A stretch of DNA of 64,000 nucleotides from Cupriavidus taiwanensis LMG 19424 (GCF_000069785.1 NC_010528.1:2418001-2482000), one strand, 5' to 3'; shown: positions 53,742-63,357, counted from the stretch's first letter. Translations and numbers: made by a program. The notes: generated from the sequence alone by a model not told the origin.

Positions 53742-54320
53742 ATGATGGACATGCCGTCGAATGCCGGCAGGCATCGCCGCCCGGATGGCGCGCCGCCGTA
53801 TGGCCTGACGCTGGTCGAACTGGTCGTGGGCTTGGTCATGCTCGGCCTGTTCTCGGCAGCGGCCTACCCGGTGTTCAGCGGCATGCTCGCGCGCCAGCAG
53901 GTCATGCTGGCGGCCGACCGGCTGGCGATGTCGCTCGCGCTGGCGCGCGCCAGCGCGCTGTCACGCCGCATCGAGGTGACGCTGCAGCCGCTGCCGGGCG
54001 AAGCCACGCTGAGTCCCGGCTGGCAACTGGTAACGGCTGGCGCAGGCGCGGAGCGGCCGGAGGTGCTGTCGGTGGTCGAGCCGGGCATGCCGTGCCTGTC
54101 CGTGACGCTGCGGCAAGCCGCGCGGGGCGCCAATGTGCTGAAATTCCTGCCTGTGGGATACTCTCGATCTGAGCAGGGCGGTTTTCAGGCCGCCACCTTC
54201 ACGCTTGGCTGCCGTGGCGCGCAGCGGCAAGTCAGGCTGGGCGCGCAGGGACGTATCCGACTCTGCACACCCGGCCGCGACGCTGACTGCGAAGCGACGG
54301 AGTCCTCCGAGCCGCCCTGA
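53742..54320 (+). CDS. FimT/GspH-type minor pilin, second copy
   Basis: About 192 aa: leader ends APPYG, mature LTLVELVVGLVMLGLFSAAAYP with Glu5, GspH-like domain (LAMSLALARASALSRRIEVTLQPLPG). Last gene of the right operon, whereas the left operon starts with its fimT. Start at ATG 53742 or 53745, both close to GAGG. ribD follows 52 bases later, so read-through is possible. Confidence 0.8.
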   Translation: MMDMPSNAGRHRRPDGAPPYGLTLVELVVGLVMLGLFSAAAYPVFSGMLARQQVMLAADRLAMSLALARASALSRRIEVTLQPLPGEATLSPGWQLVTAGAGAERPEVLSVVEPGMPCLSVTLRQAARGANVLKFLPVGYSRSEQGGFQAATFTLGCRGAQRQVRLGAQGRIRLCTPGRDADCEATESSEPP

Positions 54321-54372
54321 CCCGGCCGCCCTGTCACCCCAATCGCAGCGCCAAGGCCCACCCGATCGCCGA

Positions 54373-55488
54373 ATGTTTTCCGATACCGACCACGCCGCCA
54401 TGCAACAGGCACTCGCGCTCGCCGCGCGGGGCATGTTCAACACCACGCCCAACCCTCGCGTCGGCTGCGTGCTCATCAAGGATGGCCAGGTGATCGGACA
54501 AGGCTTCACCCAGCCTGCCGGCCAGGACCATGCCGAAATCCAGGCGATGAAAGATGCGCTGTCGCGCGGGCTCGACCCGGCCGGCGCCACCGCCTATGTC
54601 ACGCTGGAGCCGTGCAGCCATTTCGGCCGTACCCCGCCCTGCGCCGATGCGCTGGTGCGCGCCGGCGTGGCGCGCGTGGTGGCGGCGATGGAAGACCCCA
54701 ATCCGTCGGTATCCGGGCGCGGCCTGCAGCGCCTGCGCGATGCCGGCATCGACGTGCGCTGCGGCCTGCTGGAAAAAGAGGCGCGCGACCTGAATATCGG
54801 CTTCGTCTCGCGCATGACGCGCGGGCTGCCGTGGGTGCGTGTCAAGGTGGCCGCGTCGATGGATGGCGGCACCGCGCTGCATGACGGCACCAGCCAGTGG
54901 ATCACCGGCCAGGCCGCCCGCGACGACGGGCACGCCTGGCGCGCCCGCGCCTGCGCCATCCTGACCGGCATCGGCACCGTGCGCGACGACAATCCGGCGC
55001 TGACGGTGCGGGCCTTCGCCACGCCGCGCCAGCCGCAGCGGGTGCTGGTCGATTCGCGGCTCGAAGTGCCGCTCGACGCGCGCATCCTGACCCCGGACAG
55101 CGGCGAGTTCGCCAGGCCCGTGCTGGTGTTCTGCGCGGTCGAAGACCGGCAACGCCAGCGCGCGCTGGAAGCCCGCGGCGCCGAAGTCGTGGTGCTGCCC
55201 AACCCGCACGGCAAGGTCGAATTGCGCCGCATGCTGGAAGAACTCGGCCGCCGCGGCATCAACGAATTGCACGTCGAGGCGGGCTTCAAGCTCAACGGCT
55301 CGCTGGTGCGCGAGCATTGCGCCGATGAACTGCTGATCTACCTCGCGCCCAAGCTGCTCGGCGACGCCCAGGGCATGTTCAACCTGCCGCCGCTGGCGCG
55401 GCTGCAGGATGCCGAACAGTTCCGCTGGCATGAAGTCCGGCAGATCGGCGACGACCTGCGCCTGATCGCCCGGCGCAACGACGCGTAG
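54373..55488 (+). CDS. ribD: bifunctional riboflavin deaminase/reductase RibD
   Basis: 371-aa enzyme for the second and third steps from GTP in riboflavin synthesis. N-terminal deaminase with HAEIQAM and the zinc motif EPCSHFGRTPPC (about residues 57-95), then the NADPH-dependent reductase (KVAASMDGGTAL, GIGTVRDDNPALTVR, HVEAGFKLNGSLV). Start 54373. First gene of a ribD-ribE-ribB-ribH-nusB set on the plus strand. Confidence 0.95.
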   Translation: MFSDTDHAAMQQALALAARGMFNTTPNPRVGCVLIKDGQVIGQGFTQPAGQDHAEIQAMKDALSRGLDPAGATAYVTLEPCSHFGRTPPCADALVRAGVARVVAAMEDPNPSVSGRGLQRLRDAGIDVRCGLLEKEARDLNIGFVSRMTRGLPWVRVKVAASMDGGTALHDGTSQWITGQAARDDGHAWRARACAILTGIGTVRDDNPALTVRAFATPRQPQRVLVDSRLEVPLDARILTPDSGEFARPVLVFCAVEDRQRQRALEARGAEVVVLPNPHGKVELRRMLEELGRRGINELHVEAGFKLNGSLVREHCADELLIYLAPKLLGDAQGMFNLPPLARLQDAEQFRWHEVRQIGDDLRLIARRNDA

Positions 55489-55549
55489 CGCCACAGGCCG
55501 CGGCAACGCATCCCAAAGATTCCGAAAACCCCAAGCACAAGACTCCACC

Positions 55550-56173
55550 ATGTTTACTGGCATCGTCGCGGCGGTCGGCCGCATTGAATCCGTTACCCCG
55601 CTCGGCGCCGCCGCCGACGCCGGCGTGCGCCTGCGCATCGCCGCGGGCGGGCTGGACCTGTCGGACGTCATCATCGGTGACAGCATCGCCATCCAGGGCG
55701 CCTGCATGACCGTGATCGCCATGGCGCCCGACGCGTTCGAGGTCGAGGTCTCGCGCGAATCGCTCGACAAGACCGTGGGGCTGGACCGTGCCGGCCGCGT
55801 CAACCTGGAAAAGGCGCTGCGCCTGGCCGACCGGCTGGGCGGCCACCTGGTGTCGGGGCATGTCGACGGCCTGGGCGAAGTGGTGCATTTCGCGCCGGTG
55901 GGCGAATCGCACGAGCTGCGCATCCGCGCGCCTCGCGAACTGGCGCGCTACCTGGCGTACAAGGGCTCGGTGGTGGTCAACGGCGTGTCGCTGACGGTCA
56001 ACCGCGTCGCCGACGAAGCCGATGGCTGCGTGTTCTCGATCAACCTGATCCCGCACACCGTCGAAGTGACCACGCTGCAGGAGCTCAAGCCGGGCGCGCG
56101 CGTGAACCTCGAGATCGACCTGATCGCGCGGTACGTGGAACGGATGCTGTCGGCCGCGCAGGCCCCCGCATAA
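55550..56173 (+). CDS. ribE: riboflavin synthase alpha subunit
   Basis: 207-aa enzyme joining two lumazine molecules to form riboflavin. Two repeated lumazine-binding barrels: MFTGIVAAVG at residue 1 with GACMTV, and the second copy with GHVDGLGEV and VNGVSLTVN. Family length; 61 bases after ribD. Also called ribC in some schemes. Confidence 0.95.
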   Translation: MFTGIVAAVGRIESVTPLGAAADAGVRLRIAAGGLDLSDVIIGDSIAIQGACMTVIAMAPDAFEVEVSRESLDKTVGLDRAGRVNLEKALRLADRLGGHLVSGHVDGLGEVVHFAPVGESHELRIRAPRELARYLAYKGSVVVNGVSLTVNRVADEADGCVFSINLIPHTVEVTTLQELKPGARVNLEIDLIARYVERMLSAAQAPA

Positions 56174-56453
56174 GCACGGCCACACCGGGCCAGCGCCAAT
56201 ACCCGTACCCCGCCCGCCCGGCCTCGGAAGGGCGGCACTTTCCGTGGCCCGCGCCTCCCGCGTGGGCTCCCTTGGCGTACAATACCCGGCTTGACTGGGC
56301 AACCTGCCGGGCGTATAGGGCCGGCCGGCCCGGCCCGACGCCCCGCCTCAGTCCGGCCGCTTTCACCGCGGCCATGGTTCCTGCCACAGCTATTCGCCGG
56401 TTTTTTCGCCCGATTTCGCCTGATTTCCGCCCCAACCTGCCGTTCTGCACGCC

Positions 56454-57563
56454 ATGACAATCGCCCGTACCGAAGACATCATTGCCGACATTCGCGCCGG
56501 CCGCATGGTTATTCTTGTCGACGAGGAAGACCGCGAAAATGAGGGCGATCTGGTCCTGGCTGCCGATTTCGTCACACCGGAGGCGATCAACTTCATGGCC
56601 AAGCATGGCCGCGGCCTGATCTGCCTGACGCTGACCGCCGAGCGCTGCCGCCAGCTGAACCTGCATCCGATGGTGAGCCGAAACGGCACCCAGCACGGCA
56701 CCAATTTCACCGTATCGATCGAGGCCGCCGAGGGCGTGACCACCGGCATTTCCGCCGCCGACCGCGCCCGCACCGTGCAGGCCGCCGTCGCCCGCGACGC
56801 CAAGCCGGCCGACCTGGTCCAGCCGGGCCATATCTTCCCGCTGACGGCGCAGCCAGGCGGCGTGCTGATCCGCGCCGGCCATACCGAGGCCGGCTGCGAC
56901 CTGGGTGCGCTGGCCGGGCTGACGCCGGCGGCCGTGATCTGCGAGATCATGAAGGACGACGGCACCATGGCGCGCCTGCCGGACCTGATCGAGTTCGCGC
57001 GCGAGCATGATCTGAAGATCGGCACCATCGCCGACCTGATCCACTACCGCAGCCGCACCGAGAGCATTATCGAGCGCGTCGGCGAGCGCGCCATGCAAAC
57101 CCCTTACGGCACCTTCCACAGCATCGCCTACCGCGACAAGCCGACCGGCCAGGCCCACCTGGCGCTGGTCAAGGGCAAGCCCACGCCGGAACAGGAAACG
57201 CTGGTGCGCGTGCACGAGCCGTTCTCGGTGCTGGACCTGCTGGAAGTGAAATGCACGACGCACTCGTGGAGCATCCCGGCGGCGATGCAGGCCATCGCCG
57301 AGGCCGACAACGGCGTGATCGTGCTGCTGAACTGCGGCGACACCGTCGAGCAGCTGTTCACGCAGTTCAGCGCGCTCGATGCGCCGCAGTCGCGGCCGCG
57401 CCGCAAGCCCGACCTGCGCACCTATGGCATGGGCGCGCAGATCCTGAAAGATGTCGGCGTCGGCAAGATGCGCGTGCTGGCCGCCAAGCAGCGCATGCCC
57501 AGCATGACCGGCTTCGACCTGGAAGTGACCGGCTACCAGCCGATGAGCGGCCAGGCCGACTGA
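56454..57563 (+). CDS. ribB: 3,4-dihydroxy-2-butanone-4-phosphate synthase with degenerate GTP cyclohydrolase II domain
   Basis: 369-aa RibBA-shaped protein. The N-terminal DHBP synthase (residues 1-200) has the acidic loop DEEDRENEGDL, the RNGTQHGTNFT segment and the HTEAGCDL motif, so it should be active. The C-terminal domain has lost GTP cyclohydrolase II zinc ligands: where GCHII has HSECLTGD and LRCDCGFQ it reads HEPFSVLD and VKCTTHSW, and the REGRNIG motif is absent. This is the RibBX type; a separate RibA must exist elsewhere. No FMN riboswitch in the 280-base leader. Confidence 0.92.
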   Translation: MTIARTEDIIADIRAGRMVILVDEEDRENEGDLVLAADFVTPEAINFMAKHGRGLICLTLTAERCRQLNLHPMVSRNGTQHGTNFTVSIEAAEGVTTGISAADRARTVQAAVARDAKPADLVQPGHIFPLTAQPGGVLIRAGHTEAGCDLGALAGLTPAAVICEIMKDDGTMARLPDLIEFAREHDLKIGTIADLIHYRSRTESIIERVGERAMQTPYGTFHSIAYRDKPTGQAHLALVKGKPTPEQETLVRVHEPFSVLDLLEVKCTTHSWSIPAAMQAIAEADNGVIVLLNCGDTVEQLFTQFSALDAPQSRPRRKPDLRTYGMGAQILKDVGVGKMRVLAAKQRMPSMTGFDLEVTGYQPMSGQAD

Positions 57564-57647
57564 GCCGGTCCCAGCACTGAGCCACCCCCGAATACCCGGG
57601 CCGCGGCCCTGCCGCCGCGGCCCTCCCGAAAACTGGAGAACTGAACA

Positions 57648-58148
57648 ATGGATCACGGCTTCTACCCCAGCAACCTCGACGGTGAAGGCCTGCGCATCGG
57701 CATCGTCCAGGCGCGCTTCAACGAGCCGGTCTGCGCCGAACTGCTCGAGGCCTGCGTGGCCGAGCTGGAACAGCTCGGCGTCGAGGGCGAAGACACCCTG
57801 GTGGTGACTGTCCCCGGCGCGCTGGAAGTCCCGCTGGCGCTGCAGAAGATGTGCGAGAGCGGCCAGTTCGACGCGCTGGTGGCACTGGGCGCCGTGGTAC
57901 GCGGCGAGACCTATCACTTCGAGCTGGTGTCGAACGAGTCGGGCGCCGGCATCACCCGCGTCGGCCTGGACTTCAACGTGCCGATCGCCAACGGCATCCT
58001 GACCGTCGACACCGACGAGCAGGCCCATGCCCGCACCCGCGAAAAGGGCCGCGACTGCGCGCGCGCCGCGGTGGAGATGGCCAACCTGGTGGCGGCGCTC
58101 GATTCGCTGCGCGGCCAGGAAGACGAAGACGAGGACGACGATGAGTGA
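57648..58148 (+). CDS. ribH: 6,7-dimethyl-8-ribityllumazine synthase
   Basis: 166-aa capsid-forming enzyme that condenses 5-amino-6-ribitylaminouracil with DHBP. IVQARFN at residue 18, [23 protein letters not shown] and [21 protein letters not shown] are the active-site blocks, including the catalytic His. A very acidic tail (EDEDEDDDE) ends the protein and its last 8 bases overlap nusB. Confidence 0.96.
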   Translation: MDHGFYPSNLDGEGLRIGIVQARFNEPVCAELLEACVAELEQLGVEGEDTLVVTVPGALEVPLALQKMCESGQFDALVALGAVVRGETYHFELVSNESGAGITRVGLDFNVPIANGILTVDTDEQAHARTREKGRDCARAAVEMANLVAALDSLRGQEDEDEDDDE

Positions 58149-58659
58149 TACCTCGAACACGCCGGACCAAGACGCCGGCAAGGGCGCCGGCGGCAAGTCC
58201 GGCGCGGCCCGCACCGAAGCCAAGGCGCCGCCCAAGAGCGCGCGCCGCCGCTCGCGCGAGCTGGCCCTGCAGGGCCTGTACCAGTGGCTGCTGAACCGCA
58301 ACGACATCGGCGCAATCCAGGCCCACCTGCACGACGCCCAGGGCTTCAACAAGGCCGACCGCGAGCACTTCGACGCGCTGCTCAACGGCGCAGTGCGCGA
58401 AGAGGCGCGCCTGACCGCCGCGTTCGAGCCGTTCCTGGACCGTTCCGTGGACGAGTTGTCGCCGGTCGAGCGCGCCGCCCTGCTGGTCGGCAGCTATGAA
58501 CTGGTGCACTGCCTCGACATCCCGTACAAGGTCGTCATCAATGAAGCCGTCGAGCTGACCAAGACCTTCGGCGGCGTCGAGGGCTACAAGTACGTCAACG
58601 GCGTGCTGGACAAGCTTGCGGCCCAGGTGCGCGCCGCCGAAGTGGCTGCGCGCCGCTGA
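58141..58659 (+). CDS. nusB: transcription antitermination factor NusB
   Basis: 172-aa helical RNA-binding protein that with NusE binds boxA in rRNA antitermination. An unusual low-complexity N-terminal tail (residues 1-37, Lys/Gly/Ala) precedes the conserved [17 protein letters not shown]; later [17 protein letters not shown] and [14 protein letters not shown]. Overlaps ribH, a linkage common in proteobacteria. Confidence 0.95.
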   Translation: MSDTSNTPDQDAGKGAGGKSGAARTEAKAPPKSARRRSRELALQGLYQWLLNRNDIGAIQAHLHDAQGFNKADREHFDALLNGAVREEARLTAAFEPFLDRSVDELSPVERAALLVGSYELVHCLDIPYKVVINEAVELTKTFGGVEGYKYVNGVLDKLAAQVRAAEVAARR

Positions 58660-58723
58660 AGAAGCGCCTTCGCGGCTGCGCCGTGCCGTCGCGCTGGCCC
58701 TGGCGCCGGCGGCGATGAAGACG

Positions 58724-58747
58724 ACACCCGCCGCGGCGGGTGTTTTC
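58724..58747 (+). terminator. intrinsic terminator after nusB
   Basis: Perfect 20-bp GC-rich palindrome at 58724-58743 followed by TTTC at 58744-58747. It ends the rib-nusB transcript about 65 bases past nusB. Confidence 0.8.
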
Positions 58748-58797
58748 ATTTCCCACCGACCCTTTTGCTGAACGGGCGCCTGCCCACCCGGAACACC

Positions 58798-59979
58798 ATG
58801 GACTTGCAGCACCTGGCCACCGCCTCCCGACTCGCCAACATCGACGCCTTCCATGTGATGGAGCTGGCCAAGCAGGCCGCCGCGCTGGAGCGCGCCGGCC
58901 GCCATATCGTGCACATGGGCATCGGCGAGCCGGATTTCACCGCCGCCGAGCCGGTGGTGCGCGCCGCCGAAGCCGCCATGCGCCGCGGCGTCACGCAGTA
59001 CACCGGCGCGCTCGGCATCCACCCGCTGCGCGAGGCCATCGCGGGCTATTACCAGACCGCCTACGGCCTGGATATCCCGGCCCGGCGCGTGATCGTCACC
59101 GCGGGCGCCTCGGGCGCGCTGCTGCTGGCGTGCGCGGTGCTGGTCGAGATCGGCGCCGAGGTGCTGATGCCCGACCCCAGCTACCCGTGCAACCGCCACT
59201 TCGTCGCCGCCTTCGACGGCGTCGCCCGAATGATCCCGAGCGGCCCGGCCGAGCGCTTCCAGCTGACCGCCGCGCAGGTCGAGGCCCACTGGGGCGAGCA
59301 GACCCGGGGCGTGCTGCTGGCCTCGCCGTCCAACCCCACCGGCACCTCGATCCTGCCCGACGAACTTGCCCGGATCCTGCAGGCGGTGCGCGCGCGCAAC
59401 GGCTTTGCCATCCTGGACGAGATCTACCAGGGCCTGTCCTACGACGCTCCGCCGGTATCGGCGCTGAGCCTGGACCCGAACGTGGTCACGGTGAACAGCT
59501 TCTCGAAGTACTTCAATATGACCGGCTGGCGCCTGGGCTGGCTGGTGGTGCCCGAGGCGCTGGTCGAGGCCTTCGAGAAGGTCGCGCAGAACCTGTTCAT
59601 CTGCGCGTCGGCGGTGGCGCAGTACGCCGCGCTGGCGTGCTTCACGCCCGAGGCGCTGGCCGTCTACGACGAGCGCAAGGCCGAATTTCGCCGCCGCCGC
59701 GACCTGATCGTGCCGGCGCTGGAGTCGCTGGGGCTGCGCGTGCCGGTGCGCCCCGACGGCGCCTTCTATGTGTATGCGGACTGCCGGGGCGTCAACCACC
59801 CGGCCGCGGGCGACGCCGACCGCCTGACGCAGGCGATGCTGCACGATGCGGGCGTGGTGATGGTGCCTGGGCAGGACTTCGGCCCGCATACGGCCCGCGA
59901 CTACATCCGGATCTCGTACGCCACCTCGCGCGAGAATATCGAAGAGGCGATGGCGCGGCTGGACAAGCTGTTCCGCTGA
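58798..59979 (+). CDS. PLP-dependent class I/II aminotransferase
   Basis: 393-aa fold-type I aminotransferase. MGIGEPDF near residue 40, SPSNPTGTSI around residue 180, ILDEIYQGLSY and the PLP-lysine motif VNSFSKYFNMTGWRLGW near residue 235 are intact, with the substrate-carboxylate Arg in YIRISYAT near the end. This is the alanine/aspartate aminotransferase branch; substrate not decided by sequence. Single gene with a terminator on each side. Confidence 0.88.
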   Translation: MDLQHLATASRLANIDAFHVMELAKQAAALERAGRHIVHMGIGEPDFTAAEPVVRAAEAAMRRGVTQYTGALGIHPLREAIAGYYQTAYGLDIPARRVIVTAGASGALLLACAVLVEIGAEVLMPDPSYPCNRHFVAAFDGVARMIPSGPAERFQLTAAQVEAHWGEQTRGVLLASPSNPTGTSILPDELARILQAVRARNGFAILDEIYQGLSYDAPPVSALSLDPNVVTVNSFSKYFNMTGWRLGWLVVPEALVEAFEKVAQNLFICASAVAQYAALACFTPEALAVYDERKAEFRRRRDLIVPALESLGLRVPVRPDGAFYVYADCRGVNHPAAGDADRLTQAMLHDAGVVMVPGQDFGPHTARDYIRISYATSRENIEEAMARLDKLFR

Positions 59980-60010
59980 CCGTACCTGGCCGCTGCGGCG
60001 GCAGGCCAAC

Positions 60011-60040
60011 AAAAAAGCACCCCGCGGGGTGCTTTTCTTC
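60011..60040. terminator. bidirectional intrinsic terminator
   Basis: Perfect palindrome with arms GCACCCCG and CGGGGTGC (60017-60032), preceded by AAAAAA and followed by TTTTCTTC. It lies between the convergent aminotransferase and transglycosylase genes. Confidence 0.9.
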
Positions 60041-60061
60041 TGGGCGATGCCGGGGCCAGGC

Positions 60062-61180
60062 TCAGGCGTTGTGCGGCCCGTTGTTGGCTTCCAGCTTCTC
60101 GGTGGGCGCGTGCTCGACCGGCGCCTTGTCCTCGGCGGCCGGCTTGTCGGCGTTGGCGGGCGCGCTGCGCACGCCGATCAGCTGGCGCAGGCGGGCGCGC
60201 TCGGCCAGCACCTTGGCGCCGTAGCCGCCGTCGGTGGCCGTGGTGGCGCCGACGTAGTACTTCAGGCCGCCCTCGAGCGAGCCGGCGCGGGCGATGCAGT
60301 CCTTGAGCACCAGCGCGCCGATCTTGATGTTGGCGTACGGGTTCAGGGCCGCGGACACGCCGCCGACGGCTTCGTACTTGTCCTGGTGGACCTTGGTCAT
60401 GACCTGCATCAGGCCCTGCGCACCCACGCCGCTTTCGGCGTACGGGTTGAAGCTGGACTCGATCGCGATCACGCCCAGGATCAGCAGCGGATCGATGCCG
60501 ACCTCGCGCCCGGTCAGGTAGGCCGCCTTGACCAGCTGCGCGGTGGCCTGTGCCGCCACGCGGTACTTGCGGGCGATGTAGTCCGCCACGGCGGCCTGCT
60601 CGCGCGCGGTGCCGAGCGTGCCGCCAGTGCTGCGGGCGTCCGCGGCCACGCGCGTCACCGGGATCTGCGCGGCCAGATGTGCGACCGACGGCACCTTGGT
60701 ATTGGCCGCCAGGCTCCATTCGTCGACGCCGGACACGGTCGGCAGGCCGAGCTTGCCGCCGCGGCCATTGCCGGCGCCATAGCCGAACTTGGCCGCCGCG
60801 ACGTCCGCCGTGCTCGGCGGCACGCCGCTGGAGACGGCAGCGCCGTGGCCAGCGTCGGCGGCCGTGGCAGCGTGCGCAGGCGCTGCCGGCATCGCGGCGC
60901 TTACCAGCACCGCCGGCGCTTCGTCACCGGCCAGCAAGGCGGCCAGCGTGGTGCGCCATTCCTGGCTCACCGACAGCGACACGGCCGAAACCACCGCCAC
61001 CACGCCCAGGCTGTTCAGGGCGTACTTCAGCGTCGTGCGGCCACCGCGCAACGCGCGGCCCGCGACCGGATGCGCGAGACGGACCTGCAATGCCCGACTC
61101 ACTCCGGGTACCGGCTGTCGAAGGCGGACCTGCAGCGCCCGCCCGATGCCGGGAAGATGAAGGGTTTTCCAACCGCTCAT
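60062..61180 (-). CDS. membrane-anchored lytic transglycosylase (SLT family)
   Basis: 372-aa protein: a basic cytoplasmic N-terminus with a 15-residue tandem repeat (two copies of RALQVRL-x2-PV at residues 11-40 plus a partial third), one membrane segment at about 53-72, an Ala-rich periplasmic linker, then an SLT domain (AIESSFNPYAESGVGAQGLMQVM with the catalytic Glu; ALNPYANIKIGALVL). It cleaves peptidoglycan glycan strands with 1,6-anhydro product. Start 61180 follows a perfect GGAGGTAAG binding site, so the longer frame to 61348 is rejected. A promoter about 350 bases upstream gives a long leader. Confidence 0.87.
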   Translation of the reverse strand: MSGWKTLHLPGIGRALQVRLRQPVPGVSRALQVRLAHPVAGRALRGGRTTLKYALNSLGVVAVVSAVSLSVSQEWRTTLAALLAGDEAPAVLVSAAMPAAPAHAATAADAGHGAAVSSGVPPSTADVAAAKFGYGAGNGRGGKLGLPTVSGVDEWSLAANTKVPSVAHLAAQIPVTRVAADARSTGGTLGTAREQAAVADYIARKYRVAAQATAQLVKAAYLTGREVGIDPLLILGVIAIESSFNPYAESGVGAQGLMQVMTKVHQDKYEAVGGVSAALNPYANIKIGALVLKDCIARAGSLEGGLKYYVGATTATDGGYGAKVLAERARLRQLIGVRSAPANADKPAAEDKAPVEHAPTEKLEANNGPHNA

Positions 61181-61532
61181 GCTTACCTCCATCCGTTGCC
61201 CGCTTCGCCTGCCCTGACTGCGGCATGCGCCCGATCTCAACGTACTCAAGTAAGGATGCCGCGCCGTCCAGCAGTGACGACCAAGCACCTGTTGGCAGGG
61301 CGCTCCCCATGCGCCCAACTGGAAACAGGTCGCGCCCTGGGGGGGCACTACCTGCCACGACTTAACTCTCTACACTCCGGCAAGTCGCCGGAGGCGACCG
61401 GTCATCCCGCCATGCGCGGGCACTGACCATCGGTCTTGCTGGAGGGACTTTCTGGCACGTTGTTTTGATGTGCACCCCTTGACACAGGGGGAAAATCCAT
61501 GTTGCGACGCAACACTCCGTGGAGCAGACCGG
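61181..61532 (-). other. long 5' leader of the transglycosylase gene
   Basis: About 345 bases of leader lie between the predicted transcription start and the ATG. It can form several hairpins: GTTGCG-T-CGCAAC (61513-61501) next to the start of transcription, a CCCC/GGGG stem near 61490-61475, and GTCGCC-TCC-GGCGAC near 61398-61384. No known riboswitch class was recognised. No convincing small ORF. Confidence 0.5.
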
Positions 61533-61561
61533 ATTGTAGGAACGGTGTTATACCCCGTCAA
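61533..61561 (-). promoter_or_regulatory. sigma70 promoter for the transglycosylase gene
   Basis: On the minus strand TTGACG (61561-61556), 17-bp spacer, TACAAT (61538-61533), eleven of twelve... strictly 5/6 and 5/6 matches to consensus. It sits in an AT-rich patch of the 650-base gap. Transcription would start near 61526. Confidence 0.75.
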
Positions 61562-61828
61562 GAATAACGAATCGACAATTAACTACTTTCAGTTATTTGT
61601 AACAAGGGGGTTTTCGTCGGTCCGGCATCACTCGGACACCCGCAAACGCAGGCGTGGCCTTGGCTCGCCGCGTTACGGCCCGCCCCGGGGCGGGCAAAAA
61701 ACTTACAATTTCCGCGGTACCGGCTGGACGATTTTTTTGCCGCCGCCCCGAGGAATGTGTATCGTCACCGACCTGACTGCCGCCTCCCTGGATCCGGTGC
61801 GGGATCCCGCACCACAACAGAATTCACC
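61562..61828. other. remaining intergenic region before ubiD
   Basis: Contains an AT-rich stretch (61562-61610), a perfect 18-bp GC palindrome at 61678-61695 followed by AAAAAA, and a TACAAT hexamer at 61704-61709 that may be the ubiD -10, though no -35 fits at 17 bases. No gene seen. Confidence 0.45.
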
Positions 61829-63355
61829 ATGCAATACAAAGACTTGCGCGATTTCATCGGCCAGCTCGAAGGGCTCGGCGAGCTGCGGCGCATCGCCCGC
61901 CCGGTGTCGCCCAACCTGGAAATGACCGAAATCTGCGACCGCCTGCTGCGCGCCGGCGGCCCCGCGGTCGTCTTCGAGCAACCGGCGGGCGCTCCCCATG
62001 GCGACATCTATAGCGTGCCGGTGCTGGCCAATCTGTTCGGCACGACACGCAGAGTCGCATTTGGCATGGGCGCCGAATCGATGGAAGACCTGCGCGACAT
62101 CGGCCGGGTGCTGTCGGCGCTGAAGGAGCCCGAGCCGCCGCGCGGTCTGCGCGAGGCCGGCAAGCTGTTCACGCTGGCCAAGTCGGTGTGGGACATGGCG
62201 CCCAAGCGTGTTAGCGGCCCGGCCTGCCAGGAAGTGGTGTGGGAAGGCAACGACGTCGACCTGGCGCGCCTGCCGATCCAGACCTGCTGGCCGGGCGACG
62301 CCGCCCCGCTGATCACCTGGGGCCTGGTGGTGACCAAGGGCCCGCACAAGAAGCGCCAGAACCTGGGCATCTACCGCCAGCAGGTGATCGGCCGCAACCA
62401 GGTCATCATGCGCTGGCTGGCGCACCGCGGCGGCGCGCTCGACTTTCGCGAGCATGCGCTGGCCAACCCCGGCAAGCCCTTCCCGATCGCGGTGGCGCTG
62501 GGCGCCGACCCGGCCACCATCCTGGGCGCGGTGACACCGGTGCCGGATACGCTGTCCGAATACCAGTTCGCCGGCCTGCTGCGCGGCAGCCGCACCGCGC
62601 TGGCGGGCTGCCTGACGCCTACGCTGTCCGAACTGAGCGTGCCGGCGTCGGCCGAGATCGTGCTGGAAGGCCATATCCAGCCCGATCCCAACCACCCGTC
62701 CGGCTACCAGCACGCGCTGGAAGGCCCGTTCGGCGACCACACCGGCTATTACAACGAGCAGGACTGGTTCCCGGTCTTCACCATCGACCGCATCACCATG
62801 CGGCGCGACCCGATCTACCACTCCACCTACACCGGCAAGCCGCCTGACGAGCCGGCGGTGCTGGGCGTGGCGCTGAACGAGGTGTTCGTGCCGCTGCTGC
62901 AGAAGCAGTTCCCGGAGATCACCGACTTCTACCTGCCGCCCGAGGGCTGCAGCTACCGCATGGCGCTGGTGCGCATGAAGAAGCAGTACGCCGGCCATGC
63001 CAAGCGCGTGATGTTCGGCGTGTGGAGCTTCCTGCGGCAATTCATGTATACGAAGTTCATCGTGGTGGTCGACGACGATGTCGACGTGCGCGACTGGAAG
63101 GAAGTGATCTGGGCCATCACCACCCGCGTCGACCCCAGTCGCGACACGGTGCTGGTCGACAACACCCCGATCGACTACCTGGACTTCGCCTCGCCGGTGT
63201 CGGGTCTGGGCTCCAAGATGGGCATCGACGCCACCGACAAGTGGCCCGGCGAGACCACGCGCGAATGGGGCACCTCGATCGCCATGGACGCCGCGGTCAA
63301 GGCGAAGGTCGATACCCTGTGGGAAACGCTGTTCGAACGTCCCGCCGGTCGCTGA
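61829..63355 (+). CDS. ubiD: 4-hydroxy-3-polyprenylbenzoate decarboxylase UbiD
   Basis: 508-aa prenylated-FMN decarboxylase acting on 3-octaprenyl-4-hydroxybenzoate in ubiquinone synthesis. [19 protein letters not shown] start, [23 protein letters not shown], the GIYRQQVIG and [10 protein letters not shown] blocks, [12 protein letters not shown], and the C-terminal [13 protein letters not shown] are typical UbiD. The cofactor-making partner UbiX is not in the window. ATG 61829 follows a weak site; frame upstream to 61757 is unconserved. Confidence 0.95.
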   Translation: MQYKDLRDFIGQLEGLGELRRIARPVSPNLEMTEICDRLLRAGGPAVVFEQPAGAPHGDIYSVPVLANLFGTTRRVAFGMGAESMEDLRDIGRVLSALKEPEPPRGLREAGKLFTLAKSVWDMAPKRVSGPACQEVVWEGNDVDLARLPIQTCWPGDAAPLITWGLVVTKGPHKKRQNLGIYRQQVIGRNQVIMRWLAHRGGALDFREHALANPGKPFPIAVALGADPATILGAVTPVPDTLSEYQFAGLLRGSRTALAGCLTPTLSELSVPASAEIVLEGHIQPDPNHPSGYQHALEGPFGDHTGYYNEQDWFPVFTIDRITMRRDPIYHSTYTGKPPDEPAVLGVALNEVFVPLLQKQFPEITDFYLPPEGCSYRMALVRMKKQYAGHAKRVMFGVWSFLRQFMYTKFIVVVDDDVDVRDWKEVIWAITTRVDPSRDTVLVDNTPIDYLDFASPVSGLGSKMGIDATDKWPGETTREWGTSIAMDAAVKAKVDTLWETLFERPAGR

Positions 63356-63357
63356 TG

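Noticed and set aside
42747..54320. Recent duplication of the pilin operon
   Set aside because: The paired proteins differ widely in length and sequence, and gene order differs in the place of fimT; no long DNA repeat links them.
56174..56453. Possible FMN riboswitch before ribB
   Set aside because: The conserved RFN blocks are absent; only a TACAAT at 56278-56283 is promoter-like.
61678..61695. Perfect 18-bp GC palindrome as terminator
   Set aside because: It is followed by A's, not T's, on the plus strand and has no T-run on the minus strand; it lies upstream of ubiD with no gene ending there.
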